DNA of 64,000 nt from Fluviicola chungangensis (GCF_007558725.1 NZ_VLPL01000009.1:1-64000), one strand, 5' to 3'. Counted from the first letter of the stretch, positions 51,359-60,600 are shown. The notes: generated by a model not told the origin, from the letters alone. Program-made: numbers and translations.

Positions 51359-51688
51359 ATGAAATACGTCCTGTTTTCCGTGCTTTCCTTTTTGACAATA
51401 AACCAATCCCTTGCTCAATCAAGCATCCCGGACACAAGCAACCACACGGACCAGATCCAAATCAGGGGACAAAGAGGCGATAGTACATTTTACTACATCG
51501 ATGGAATTAAGGTCCGTAAGACTGCCAATGTGACCGGAACAAGAATTGAAGACATTTTCATTATTACAGGCGGTATTCCCATAATATACGGAGATCTAAA
51601 CAGCAGCATGTTCCGCATTAGTCCAACCCCTGATCCTGCAATCAAACACAAAACCTGTGAAAAGGAGCAAAATTTGGTAACGGAATAA
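51359..51688 (+). CDS. small secreted protein with TonB-plug-like segment
   Basis: 109 residues from ATG 51359 (MKYVLFSVLSFLTINQSLAQ, signal peptide). The mature part has IQIRGQRGDSTFYYIDGIKV, similar to the plug motif of TonB receptors (R-G-x-...-V-DG), and GGIPIIYGDL, but no barrel follows. It may be a decayed receptor fragment or a stand-alone plug-like protein. No domain is certain. It ends with a hydrophilic tail. Confidence 0.6.
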   Translation: MKYVLFSVLSFLTINQSLAQSSIPDTSNHTDQIQIRGQRGDSTFYYIDGIKVRKTANVTGTRIEDIFIITGGIPIIYGDLNSSMFRISPTPDPAIKHKTCEKEQNLVTE

Positions 51689-51880
51689 ACTGTAAAAGGG
51701 AAACCATCAACCGGGTACACTCCTTCTTGCAGCGATTTGTTTATGAATAGAAAAGTAACTAACAATCAACCCGTAATCGTATTATCGGGGGGAAACCCTT
51801 CATATGCCATTTTTATTCCTTACGCAATTAAATTTCGCGGTTAAAATAGTAGATTTGCAACAAATTTTTAAATCACTATT

Positions 51881-53746
51881 ATGATAAGAAGACTACACTT
51901 ACTTATTCTTGCGTTTACATTTTTTGGTTTTAAAGCCTATGCCCAACCTTGTTCTGCTGTAATCAGCGCCACAGATTCCCTGATATGCTGGGGAGACAGC
52001 ATTACCCTGAATGCTTTGGCAAACGGGCCGGATAATCAGCTGGATGCTTCGAATACAGCTGGAAATAACCATCGCGGTAACATGTTTGACATCGTTGCAA
52101 CCAATGCCGTAACGATTTTGTCATTCGACGCTTCCCCGATGTCAAATACAACTATCGAAATTTATTACAAGGTTGGTACCTGGAACGGATTTGCCAATAC
52201 CCCTTCAGCCTGGACGTATATCGGTTCAGCCCCCGTAACTTACACCGGCGGGTTCTCACCGGTACCGGTAGATGTGAATATCACAATCCCAGCCGGACAG
52301 ACGTATGCATTCTACGTAACGTCGAATACCTCCGCAGTTAGTTTGAACTATTCAAACGGTACGAATGTCGGAAATATTTACAGCAGCGATGCAAACATCA
52401 CTTTCCTGGAAGGAGGAGGTCTGGAATACCCGTTTACACAAAATACAGGTGCTGTTTATCAGCCCCGTGTCTGGAACGGAAGGATCCATTATGCTTTGGC
52501 TAACCAACCCGGAAGTACGCTTACCTGGGGTACCGGAGAAACAACTGCGTCCATTCCTGCAGCACCAACAGCTACAGCAACATATACCGTGTCTGCTACT
52601 GTTCCCGGGTGTCCCGCAACATTGGCAGATACATTGAATGTGGTCGTTTCTATTCCGGTTGTAACTTCGAATAGTTCTCCTGCCGTGTGTTCCGGAGACG
52701 AACTGCTTCTTTATGGTTCAGGAGCCGAAAGCTATGCCTGGACCAATGGCGTAACAGATAGTGTTCCCTTTGAAGCAACGACAACTACAACTTATGTCGT
52801 GACCGGTACCGATTCGATCGGATGTACGGATACCGATACGGTAACAATTACAGTAAACGAACTTCCAAACGTGAATGCAGGTGCCGATTTCAGTGTATGT
52901 GAAGGAAACAACATCACGTTAAGCGGACAAGGTGCAAATACCTACATCTGGAACAACGGAGTGACGGATAATATGCCATTCGAACCGGATACTACGGCTG
53001 CGTACATTGTAACCGGAACAGATACCAACGGTTGTGTTAAAAACGACACAATTACAGTAACAGTTAACCTTTTACCGGTTGTTTCTGCCGGACCGGATTT
53101 AGACCTTTGCCAGGGAATACCACATACGTTCTCAGGAAGCGGTGCACAAACATATACCTGGGACAACGGCGTAACCAACGGCATTCCCACAATCCCAATG
53201 AACGCAACTTATACCGTAACCGGAACAGATGCCAACGGTTGTTCGGCGAGTGATCAAATGAACGTTACCATCCACAATGTGATGTCTTCTATCTTTTCAT
53301 CAGGAGGAATCCTAACTGCAGGAGTATTGGTTGATATGTCCGCTCAGTGGATCAACTGCTCCGATATGTCCATCATTCCGGGTGAAACAGATGTTATTTT
53401 TGAACCTGCACATGGCGGAAGCTATGCAATCATCATCCAGGATAATGTTTATGGTTGTATCGACACCTCCAATTGTGTGGACATTCAATTTGCGGGAATC
53501 AACGAAATGCCTACTGCCGGGTTGAACATTTACCCCGTTCCGACCAATGGAAAAGTGACTGTTGCTTCTTCAGAATCAGTGATCGAACACCTGGAGCTGA
53601 TCGATGTACTTGGAAAAGTATTGGAAACCTCCGAACCGAATACGCTTCAAACAGAACTGGACCTTTCTGCATACGAGTCTAATACCTTCTTCCTGCGTAT
53701 TTACCGGGCAGGCCAGATGAGCTTGTTGAAAGTAGTAAAAAACTAA
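51881..53746 (+). CDS. T9SS-exported protein with Ig-like repeats
   Basis: 621 residues. Signal peptide MIRRLHLLILAFTFFGFKAY then AQ. The N-terminal part (~25-210) is a beta-sandwich-like region. Three ~70-residue immunoglobulin/PKD-like repeats follow (~260-465), each ending in TATYTVSATVPGC-, TYVVTGTDSIGCTDTDT- or AYIVTGTDTNGC-type strands. The C-terminal sorting domain has GLNIYPVPTNGKVTVASSES, LIDVLGKVLETSEPN, NTFFLRIYRAGQMSLLKVVK. A surface adhesin-like protein. Terminator follows. Confidence 0.87.
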   Translation: MIRRLHLLILAFTFFGFKAYAQPCSAVISATDSLICWGDSITLNALANGPDNQLDASNTAGNNHRGNMFDIVATNAVTILSFDASPMSNTTIEIYYKVGTWNGFANTPSAWTYIGSAPVTYTGGFSPVPVDVNITIPAGQTYAFYVTSNTSAVSLNYSNGTNVGNIYSSDANITFLEGGGLEYPFTQNTGAVYQPRVWNGRIHYALANQPGSTLTWGTGETTASIPAAPTATATYTVSATVPGCPATLADTLNVVVSIPVVTSNSSPAVCSGDELLLYGSGAESYAWTNGVTDSVPFEATTTTTYVVTGTDSIGCTDTDTVTITVNELPNVNAGADFSVCEGNNITLSGQGANTYIWNNGVTDNMPFEPDTTAAYIVTGTDTNGCVKNDTITVTVNLLPVVSAGPDLDLCQGIPHTFSGSGAQTYTWDNGVTNGIPTIPMNATYTVTGTDANGCSASDQMNVTIHNVMSSIFSSGGILTAGVLVDMSAQWINCSDMSIIPGETDVIFEPAHGGSYAIIIQDNVYGCIDTSNCVDIQFAGINEMPTAGLNIYPVPTNGKVTVASSESVIEHLELIDVLGKVLETSEPNTLQTELDLSAYESNTFFLRIYRAGQMSLLKVVKN

Positions 53747-53790
53747 AAAACAACTTCCCGGTTGACATTCATCCTTTGTCAATTGACCTT

Positions 53791-53823
53791 AAAACCTCAG
53801 TAAACAATGTTTACTGAGGTTTT
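53791..53823 (+). terminator. intrinsic terminator
   Basis: aaaacctcagtaaaca / tgtttactgaggtttt hairpin, 45 bp after the T9SS cargo gene. Confidence 0.9.
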
Positions 53824-53988
53824 CCATTTTAAATCCCCGATGGCTTTAACGAATTTTAAGGGTTTAAATCGTTTAAAAGATCGATTTTATGCAGTAACTT
53901 TATTCATTCAAATTACAGCTTTATTTCATTCATTCATTGACCGAATACTTCATCCAACTCACGGTCAATCACACTTAAAACGAACACC

Positions 53989-55098
53989 ATGCGCAAAGGA
54001 TTTGTATTTACACCCTATTCCGCTCCTGAGCAATCTCCTTTTGATCGGCTCTTTGAGATTTTTAAAGAACTTATTACACACACTTCCGGTGATTTTGATG
54101 AGGCCATTGAGTGGCTTCGTGTCCTGGACAAAGAATATGAGCTCACCACTCCCGATTACACTATTGACGATTTTGTGGAAGATCTTCGCAAAAAGAACTT
54201 CATCCGTGACAAAACGGGTCAGGAAGGAAGCGGCGGAGCGGAAATTACCGCTAAAATGGAACGGGCAATCCGTCAGCATGCTTTGGAGCAAATTTTCGGG
54301 AATCTGAAGAAAAGCGGAATCGGGAATCACCGTACCAAGTACAGCGGAAACGGAGACGAACAAACAGGAGATTACCGCCAATTTCATTTCGGAGACGGAT
54401 TGGAAAAGATTTCCATGACGGAAAGTCTGCGAAATGGGCAAATCAATAACGGGATGGGTGAATTTCAACTGCATGAGCGTGACCTGGTCGTAGAAGAAAG
54501 TTTCTACAAAGCACAGATGAGCACCGTTTTGATGATCGACATCAGTCACAGTATGATCCTGTATGGCGAAGACCGCATTACTCCGGCAAAAAAAGTGGCT
54601 ATGGCTTTGGCAGAACTGATCAAAACCCGTTATCCGAAAGATACGCTGGATATTTTGGTGTTCGGGGATGATGCGTGGGCTATTGAAGCAAAAGATCTTC
54701 CCTACCTGGAGGTGGGACCCTATCACACCAATACGGTTGCCGGACTGGAATTGGCAATGGATCTGTTACGCAGAAAACGCAACACGAATAAGCAAATCTT
54801 CCTGATCACGGACGGAAAACCGAGCTGCGTAATTGAGCCGGATGGCTCTTATTACATGAACTCAAACGGTTTGGACAAATACATCGTGGACAAATGCTAC
54901 AGGACTGCACAACAGGCGCGTAAACTCCATATCCCGATCACGACCTTTATGATCGCCCAGGATCCGTATTTACAGCAATTCATCCAACATTTTACAGCGG
55001 CAAACCAGGGAAAAGCATTTTACACGGGAATCCAGGGATTGGGGCAAATGATCTTTGAAGATTACCAGGCAAACCGGATTAAACGAATCAGAGGATAG
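53989..55098 (+). CDS. von Willebrand factor type A domain protein
   Basis: 369 residues, no signal peptide. The N-terminal ~170 residues are helical. The VWA domain begins VLMIDISHSMILYGEDRITP (MIDAS DxSxS form: DISHS) and contains DTLDILVFGDDAWAIEA and IFLITDGKPSCVIEP. It lies 142 bp upstream of an AAA ATPase gene of the MoxR/Mg-chelatase type, the usual pairing for metal-insertion or chaperone-like complexes. Substrate unknown. Confidence 0.87.
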   Translation: MRKGFVFTPYSAPEQSPFDRLFEIFKELITHTSGDFDEAIEWLRVLDKEYELTTPDYTIDDFVEDLRKKNFIRDKTGQEGSGGAEITAKMERAIRQHALEQIFGNLKKSGIGNHRTKYSGNGDEQTGDYRQFHFGDGLEKISMTESLRNGQINNGMGEFQLHERDLVVEESFYKAQMSTVLMIDISHSMILYGEDRITPAKKVAMALAELIKTRYPKDTLDILVFGDDAWAIEAKDLPYLEVGPYHTNTVAGLELAMDLLRRKRNTNKQIFLITDGKPSCVIEPDGSYYMNSNGLDKYIVDKCYRTAQQARKLHIPITTFMIAQDPYLQQFIQHFTAANQGKAFYTGIQGLGQMIFEDYQANRIKRIRG

Positions 55099-55184
55099 AA
55101 AAGGTTCAAAGGAATTCAACTGAGAATGGAGAAAGTAATTATTCATGAACAATTATCAAGTTAGTTTATAGTGTGCATCAAAAA

Positions 55185-55208
55185 CTATTGAACTATTGAA
55201 CTATTGAA
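55185..55208. repeat. 8-bp direct repeat, three copies
   Basis: ctattgaa repeated exactly three times in the leader of the AAA ATPase gene. Part of the ttgaa-rich intergenic theme of this genome. Confidence 0.8.
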
Positions 55209-55240
55209 ACAAATTAAACACACACATTGAAACAACACGT

Positions 55241-56704
55241 ATGGAATCAATTAAAACACTGGGTGAACTAAAAGCTTCGGGATACCAGACAAAAAGCGTT
55301 AAAGAAGAATTGCGATCGAACTTAATGGAAACATTCAAGTCCGGAAAACAGGCTTTTGAAGGAATACACGGATATGAGAATACCGTCATTCCGGAATTGG
55401 AACGCGCCATTTTGGCAAAACACCATATCAACTTACTCGGATTGCGTGGTCAGGCAAAAACACGCTTAGCACGGTTGATGGTCAATTTACTGGACGAATG
55501 GATGCCGATCGTCGAGGGTTCGGAAGTGAATGACGATCCATTGGCTCCGCTTTCCCGTTATGCAAAAGACCTGATAGCGGAACATGGAGATGCGACTCCG
55601 ATCGCCTGGATCCACCGGGAAGAACGTTTTGCTGAAAAACTGGCCACACCGGATGTAACCATTGCAGACCTCATCGGGGATGTGGATCCAATCAAGGCTG
55701 CGAACATGAAATTGTCTTACGCGGATGAACGGGTAATCCATTTCGGAATGATCCCGCGTGCAAACCGTTGCATTTTTGTGATTAACGAATTACCGGATCT
55801 CCAGGCTCGAATACAGGTTGCGTTGTTCAATATCCTGCAGGAAGGCGATATCCAGATTCGGGGTTTCCAGTTGCGTTTTCCAATGGATATTCAATTTGTA
55901 TTTACGGCAAATCCGGAAGATTATACGAATCGCGGGAGTATTGTAACTCCGTTAAAAGACCGCATTGGGTCCCAAATCCTGACGCATTACCCGGAAACGA
56001 TCCGGGTTGCACGCACTATTACCGAACAGGAAGCAAAACTGGAAGGCGATCAGAAAGAAAACATCACTGTTCCGGGATTAGCTATGGACCTGATCGAGCA
56101 AATCGGATTTGAAGCCCGCAACAGCGAGTACATAGATGTTAAAAGCGGTGTAAGCGCCCGCATGAGCATTTCGGCTTTTGAAAACTTAGTGAGTGCCGCG
56201 GAATTGCGTGGCTTGAAGAGTAAAAGTCCGAAAACCAGTGTTCGACTGGCAGATTTCCAGGGAATCATTCCTGCACTGACAGGAAAAATGGAATTGGTTT
56301 ACGAAGGCGAACAGGAAGGAAGTACTTACGTGGCCGAGCAATTGATCGGAAGGGCTGTCAAAACCCTGTTTGAAAGTTATTTTCCGAAAGTGGAGAAACT
56401 GGAAAAACCAGGGGAAAGCGGACCTTACCAGGAAATCGTGGATTGGTTCTTCGAACAGGATGAATTTGTCCTTTCGGAAGATGCAGATGATCTTACGTAT
56501 CATGCACAACTGGATTCCATTATTCCTTTGGAAGCACTGATCCAAAAATACCAGCCGAAAGTAGCTCCGTCCGAGAAACATTTCCTGAAGGAGTTTGTTT
56601 TGTGGGGATTGGTAGAAAGCAAAAAACTAAGCAAATCACATATGAATAACAACACTACGTTCAGTGATCAATTCAGTTCCTATGTACGCGGTGGATTAAA
56701 TTAA
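55241..56704 (+). CDS. AAA ATPase, MoxR/magnesium-chelatase ChlI-like
   Basis: 487 residues. The P loop is LLGLRGQAKTRLARLM (GLRGQAKT, an alanine where GKS/GKT families have G), followed by ANRCIFVINELPDLQARIQV (Walker B / sensor region) and FVFTANPEDYTNRGSIVTPL (sensor 1). The C-terminal part is helical. With the VWA gene upstream it forms a MoxR-VWA module, probably a protein-remodelling or cofactor-insertion complex in the cytoplasm. The unusual P loop is seen in a Bacteroidota subfamily as far as I recall. Confidence 0.88.
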   Translation: MESIKTLGELKASGYQTKSVKEELRSNLMETFKSGKQAFEGIHGYENTVIPELERAILAKHHINLLGLRGQAKTRLARLMVNLLDEWMPIVEGSEVNDDPLAPLSRYAKDLIAEHGDATPIAWIHREERFAEKLATPDVTIADLIGDVDPIKAANMKLSYADERVIHFGMIPRANRCIFVINELPDLQARIQVALFNILQEGDIQIRGFQLRFPMDIQFVFTANPEDYTNRGSIVTPLKDRIGSQILTHYPETIRVARTITEQEAKLEGDQKENITVPGLAMDLIEQIGFEARNSEYIDVKSGVSARMSISAFENLVSAAELRGLKSKSPKTSVRLADFQGIIPALTGKMELVYEGEQEGSTYVAEQLIGRAVKTLFESYFPKVEKLEKPGESGPYQEIVDWFFEQDEFVLSEDADDLTYHAQLDSIIPLEALIQKYQPKVAPSEKHFLKEFVLWGLVESKKLSKSHMNNNTTFSDQFSSYVRGGLN

Positions 56705-56714
56705 TCTCCAATTG

Positions 56715-56813
56715 ATGAAAAAAAGAATCCTGCTTACTTTCGGAATTATCACATTAGTGGTATTCGGAATGATCTATTATTTCACTGATCATTTTCATGT
56801 ACCAATGTGTTAG
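56715..56813 (+). CDS. possible 32-residue membrane peptide
   Basis: MKKRILLTFGIITLVVFGMI then YYFTDHFHVPMC-stop: basic start, one membrane helix, short polar end with Cys. It lies 10 bp after the AAA gene and just before a terminator, so it would be cotranscribed. Too short for homology judgement. Confidence 0.4.
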   Translation: MKKRILLTFGIITLVVFGMIYYFTDHFHVPMC

Positions 56814-56851
56814 AAGAGACGGACATTCCGATTCATCCGATCAACTAAAAC

Positions 56852-56884
56852 AAAAAAGGGAACCCGCATGAGGTTCCCTTTTTC
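56852..56884. terminator. intrinsic terminator between convergent genes
   Basis: aaaaaagggaacc / ggttccctttttt hairpin with a 7-nt loop (cgcatga). Confidence 0.9.
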
Positions 56885-56903
56885 ATCAGTGTAAAACCGA
56901 TGA

Positions 56904-57569
56904 TTATTTTCCAGCCAATGTAATGGTTGTTTTTCCTTTTGTTGTGCTAGTATTGCTTCCGGAAGTATATGTATTTCCAATTTCAGCTTCTAACTGCAAC
57001 TCATCTTTCTTAGACTCTTTAACAGTATAGACCATTACGTTCTCACCTGTCATGTAAGTATCAGAGCTTGAAGATGTCTGAGTTGTGCTTCCTGCAGTGT
57101 AAACTGAAGTAGTTGATTCAGACAATGTATTGAACATTACGCGCTCATTCTTTTTGAAATCATCACCTTTCGTTTTTCCAACAAAAGCCCAAGTTCCACT
57201 TGCAGTCATTGTCACTTTAGTTGTTGTGTTCACTCCAAAAACTACATCTGTAGTAGTAATGTCTCTTGTAGAAGTCCATGTACCATCTTTATCGATCGTC
57301 ATTTCGTTCATATTAACTGTACCTGTTTGAGTTGTTGTAGTTGTTGACCCACCGTTTGGAGTATCTTCCGTTGTCATAGTAGCAGTCGTTTCTGTCAACG
57401 ATGTTGTGTAAACAGTTTTGTCACCGTTTGATTCTGTGTCAGTTTCTGTCTGGCTGTACTCGGTTACTTTCCACTCATTAGCCATTTTACCTTTAGTTGA
57501 TTTACCACAAGAAGATAATCCAACAGTTAAAAACGCAACACTTAAGGTGCAATAAAAAATCTTTTTCAT
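56904..57569 (-). CDS. Thr/Ser-rich lipoprotein
   Basis: 221 residues. Signal peptide MKKIFYCTLSVAFLTVGLSS followed by lipobox Cys-21 (GLSSCGKS). The mature chain has an unusually high threonine/serine content (SLTETTATMTTEDTPNGGST, GSTTQTSSSSDTYM) arranged as beta strands, like lipocalin-type DUF families (KMANEWKVTEYSQTETDTES, DGTWTSTRDITTTDV). Probably an outer-membrane lipoprotein of unknown role. A TACATTTG box (57595-57602) lies 25 nt upstream. Confidence 0.8.
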   Translation of the reverse strand: MKKIFYCTLSVAFLTVGLSSCGKSTKGKMANEWKVTEYSQTETDTESNGDKTVYTTSLTETTATMTTEDTPNGGSTTTTTQTGTVNMNEMTIDKDGTWTSTRDITTTDVVFGVNTTTKVTMTASGTWAFVGKTKGDDFKKNERVMFNTLSESTTSVYTAGSTTQTSSSSDTYMTGENVMVYTVKESKKDELQLEAEIGNTYTSGSNTSTTKGKTTITLAGK

Positions 57570-57594
57570 TATTGTAAGTTATAAATTAGTGAGG

Positions 57595-57602
57595 CAAATG
57601 TA
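57595..57602 (-). promoter_or_regulatory. TAnnTTTG promoter box of the lipoprotein gene
   Basis: TACATTTG on the minus strand, giving a leader of about 20 nt. This spacing contrasts with the leaderless set. Confidence 0.5.
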
Positions 57603-58026
57603 CCACTATTCTTACAAAAGCCAAACTTTTAACAAAAAGATAACCAGTAATTTCCTGATATGCCTGTCAGTTTAAGTTCCTGTTAACAAGCGGGAAACCC
57701 GATTTATTAAGAATTTAGTTCATTTCCAGGGAATTTTCGTGAAGTAGAATGGATTCTCGTATTAACATTTCGGATAAATCCGGTTTTGAATTTTAGCTTT
57801 AATTCCAGTTTCCCGTTCTTCATTCCATTCCCGTTTTTTGTTTTATGAGATAAACACGCCGGCTGGTTTGTATTGTCCTCCTCATTATGCACTTGCTGCA
57901 AGCTATCCGATTCAACCATTCACCTTCAAAAAATGAGTATTCAGTCAACAGACTAAAAATAATGTTGCTCTTTTTTGCACAAAACGGCTTAAAATGCTGA
58001 CCTTTGCACTAGAAAATATATTCAGA
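57603..58026. other. intergenic region, nothing recognised
   Basis: About 420 bp between divergent genes. It contains AT-rich stretches and a short gcgggaaacccg hairpin (57691-57702), possibly a minor regulatory structure. Small frames here show no protein-like composition. Confidence 0.5.
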
Positions 58027-58440
58027 ATGATTCGATTCATCTTTTTGGCTCCACTAATCGCTCTTGCCTTTGGTTTTATGAAGGAGGAAAAAAACAAGTT
58101 CCCTATTGAAAGCACGCTACCCGTTCACCCGCACGAATTGGACGATACCCTGCGCATCAATGACCTGATCTTTGCGGATTTCTTTTCACCGAACGGTGAC
58201 GGATACAATGACCATTTCATCATTTTGAATGTATTGAACTACCCGGGGAATTACCTGAAAGTATTCAACCGCTGGGGAGAAACGGTTTATTATGCTTCCC
58301 CATATCTGAACTTGTGGGACGGCAAATCAAACCAATCGAACCCAATGCTCGGTGAAGAATGTTCACCCGGGGTTTATTATTTTGAATTCAACGACGGAAT
58401 GGGAAATATTGCGTCCGGGAAAATAACATTGAAACGATGA
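58027..58440 (+). CDS. small secreted CHU_C (T9SS type B sorting) domain protein
   Basis: 137 residues from ATG 58027 (MIRFIFLAPLIALAFGFMKE). Apart from the signal peptide almost the whole protein is the gliding-motility-associated C-terminal domain: FSPNGDGYNDHFIILNVLNY, PGNYLKVFNRWGETVYYASP, CSPGVYYFEFNDGMG, KITLKR. Normally this domain sits at the end of large cargo; here it stands alone as a mini-protein. Its TGA overlaps the start of the PorP/SprF gene, so the two are coupled and probably form a partner pair at the surface. Confidence 0.87.
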   Translation: MIRFIFLAPLIALAFGFMKEEKNKFPIESTLPVHPHELDDTLRINDLIFADFFSPNGDGYNDHFIILNVLNYPGNYLKVFNRWGETVYYASPYLNLWDGKSNQSNPMLGEECSPGVYYFEFNDGMGNIASGKITLKR

Positions 58441-59378
58441 GAAAAATTTACTTCCTTTTGGTGTTCCTGACATGCACCTTTGTCTCCCATTCACAATTAA
58501 GAAGTTTGTATAACCAATACATGCTGAACCAGGCAGTATTCAATCCGGGTTACATGGATATTTCAACCCGGTTCAGTGCCACATTGAACTTTAGAAAACA
58601 ATGGATGACTACGCCAGAAACTCCCATGACCTTTACTGCGAACGGGCATTACCACTTCACCAAAAATCACGGTATCGGAGCAATTGCAATCAGTGATTTT
58701 GCTGCAGGAGTGAACTCCCTGGAGATCGGAGCAGTGTACAATTATCACATTTGGCTGGGCGAACGGACAGCACTCGGATTAGGAGTTAAAGTGGGGTATC
58801 AGCAACGTTCCCTACAAACAGACTACATTTATTTCAGTGAAAAAGAGCCGACTTTAGATAACCGTGTTTCCAGAGGTGTAAACCTGGGAGTCGGTCTATC
58901 CATTCAATCTCAAAATTTTGACTTCGGGGTTTCGATGCCAAGTATATTCGACAATGCATTGGCCAATCCTTCAAATATTTACACTACCACATACAATCAT
59001 TTCTATTCGCACATTGGTTATAAGATCCGTTTCAACGACAACATTATTTTGTATCCCACAGCCATGGTACGCATGGTGAAAGGCTCACGTTTGAATATGT
59101 CTTTTGACGGACACTTCTTATTCGGTCAACTGGTTTGGGTTGGCGGCGGGTACCAATCAGACAATTCAGTAACGGGAAGTTTGGGTTTCTTTTTAGAAAA
59201 AGGATTGCGTATCGTTTATACCTACCAGACAAGTACATTCAGTCCGCATAAGACCACCCTGGAGCACACACATGAAATCACGTTAAACTTTGCACGAACG
59301 ATTGATGATCTGCCATTCGCCAAACGGAAGTACACTACCCGAAAAGGAGGACAGTTCCGCAAGAAGCTGAAGTGGTAA
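58437..59378 (+). CDS. PorP/SprF family type IX secretion membrane protein
   Basis: 313 residues. Signal peptide MRKIYFLLVFLTCTFVSHSQ. The conserved opening LRSLYNQYMLNQAVFNPGYM and the outer-membrane barrel (GAIAISDFAAGVNSLEIGAV, GVKVGYQQRSLQTDYIYFSE) are typical of PorP/SprF proteins, which bind T9SS type B (CHU_C) cargo at the cell surface. The cargo-like CHU_C protein overlaps it upstream by ATGA, a pair known from flavobacteria. Confidence 0.93.
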   Translation: MRKIYFLLVFLTCTFVSHSQLRSLYNQYMLNQAVFNPGYMDISTRFSATLNFRKQWMTTPETPMTFTANGHYHFTKNHGIGAIAISDFAAGVNSLEIGAVYNYHIWLGERTALGLGVKVGYQQRSLQTDYIYFSEKEPTLDNRVSRGVNLGVGLSIQSQNFDFGVSMPSIFDNALANPSNIYTTTYNHFYSHIGYKIRFNDNIILYPTAMVRMVKGSRLNMSFDGHFLFGQLVWVGGGYQSDNSVTGSLGFFLEKGLRIVYTYQTSTFSPHKTTLEHTHEITLNFARTIDDLPFAKRKYTTRKGGQFRKKLKW

Positions 59379-59450
59379 ATAAATCCCGGGCAGCTTAGTC
59401 GCAGCCCTTTCATCCATCTATTTAAGGGAAATTAAAACGGGATCCTGTCT

Positions 59451-60242
59451 CTACTCCTTGTTTTTCTTCGTTCGGAAAATGATGATCGGAACGATAAAAA
59501 TGGCAAGGGTTAATCCGGAAATGAACAGGTCGAATTGCTCCGATTCAATCCACCCATAAGGTCTGATCAAGTACCCGGCAGCATTTGTATATTCGGTAAG
59601 TTTAACCAACAATGCCAAACACAATTTCACTCCTAAAATACCGATTACCAGGAAAGCTGAGTTTTCGAGAAAGGGATATTTCTCCATCAAGACCACAAAA
59701 TATTTCGCTACATAACGCATCGCCAAGATTCCGATAAACACACCGGTACAAATCAGTATCACATTGTCTGAATAAGCTACGACCGCAAAAATGTTATCAA
59801 TTGAGAAAACAATATCCATAAACTCCACCGCCAACACCGTAGACCAGAAAATACCAATTACACCGACAGTTCCGCGGTAAATGAAACTTTTCTTTGTGAC
59901 TTCCACTTCCTCGTCTATTTTTTCCTGCACACTTTTCGCCGCGAAATGCTTCACAGCCATGTAAATCAGGTAAGCTCCCCCAATCGGTTTGAACCACCAG
60001 ATACTCAGGATCGATTCCACCAGTACCAAAGCAAGTCCGCGGAAGAGATATGCACCGAGAATTCCGTATTTCAACGCTTTTGCCTGTTGCTCTTTCGGCA
60101 GATCTTTTACCATGGTTGCAAGTACCGCCGCATTGTCGAATGACAAAATAATTTCAAGCAATAAGATACCAAGGATCAACAAGATAGCATTCACCGGATG
60201 TTCGGTCATTAGTGCTGCAAATTCATGGAATTGGTTCATCAT
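59451..60242 (-). CDS. TerC/YkoY-like integral membrane protein
   Basis: 263 residues and about seven helices. It carries the TerC hallmarks: LEIILSFDNAAVLATMVKDL (acidic FDNA motif in helix 2) and VEFMDIVFSIDNIFAVVAYS (second copy, DxxFSxDN). The charged loop at ~90-120 (KHFAAKSVQEKIDEEVEVTK) is typical. Probably exports Mn or another metal ion. Start at MMNQ or MNQ cannot be separated. Confidence 0.9.
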   Translation of the reverse strand: MMNQFHEFAALMTEHPVNAILLILGILLLEIILSFDNAAVLATMVKDLPKEQQAKALKYGILGAYLFRGLALVLVESILSIWWFKPIGGAYLIYMAVKHFAAKSVQEKIDEEVEVTKKSFIYRGTVGVIGIFWSTVLAVEFMDIVFSIDNIFAVVAYSDNVILICTGVFIGILAMRYVAKYFVVLMEKYPFLENSAFLVIGILGVKLCLALLVKLTEYTNAAGYLIRPYGWIESEQFDLFISGLTLAIFIVPIIIFRTKKNKE

Positions 60243-60378
60243 AGGATCCTGCGTATTCTGGGTCTGCGTCTTAACAGGTCGTAAAGATAGGATTAATTGA
60301 AAAGTTAAAATGGAGAATTGAAAGGTTTTCTGAAAATCATCCCGTTACTTCTGCGTTAATTCCCTGTGTAATTGAATT

Positions 60379-60582
60379 GTAACTCCCTCTTCAAAAGCTG
60401 TCGCTTGTCCCTCCTTACTTCCGCACTAACGTTTGTCGTAACTCCCTCTTCAAAAGCTGTCGCTTGTCCCTCGTTACTTCCGCACTAACGTTTGTCGTAA
60501 CTCAGTCTTCAAAAGCTGTCGCTTGTCCCTCGTTACTTCCGCACTAACGTTTGTCGTAACTCAGTCTTCAAAAGCTGTCGCT
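60379..60582. repeat. 59-bp tandem repeat, 3.5 copies, upstream of uvrB
   Basis: Units 60379-60437, 60438-60496 and 60497-60555 and a partial one to 60582. Unit 1 and unit 2 differ at one base, unit 2 and unit 3 at two bases. A more decayed partial copy precedes unit 1 (60340-60378). The last unit runs into the uvrB promoter box. The near identity implies recent expansion. Confidence 0.95.
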
Positions 60583-60588
60583 TTTTCT

Positions 60589-60596
60589 TATATTTG
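60589..60596 (+). promoter_or_regulatory. TAnnTTTG box of uvrB
   Basis: TATATTTG, ending 4 nt before the uvrB ATG (60601). It lies directly after the last partial unit of the 59-bp repeat. Confidence 0.55.
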
Positions 60597-60600
60597 TTTT

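Noticed and set aside
53807-54307. 166-codon plus-strand frame before and within the VWA gene
   Set aside because: It is out of frame with the well supported VWA protein and begins in a terminator.
60379-60582. CRISPR or an N-terminal extension of UvrB through the tandem repeats
   Set aside because: No unique spacers; UvrB homologues begin at MDFQLTSEF-like sequence and a promoter box lies just before that ATG.
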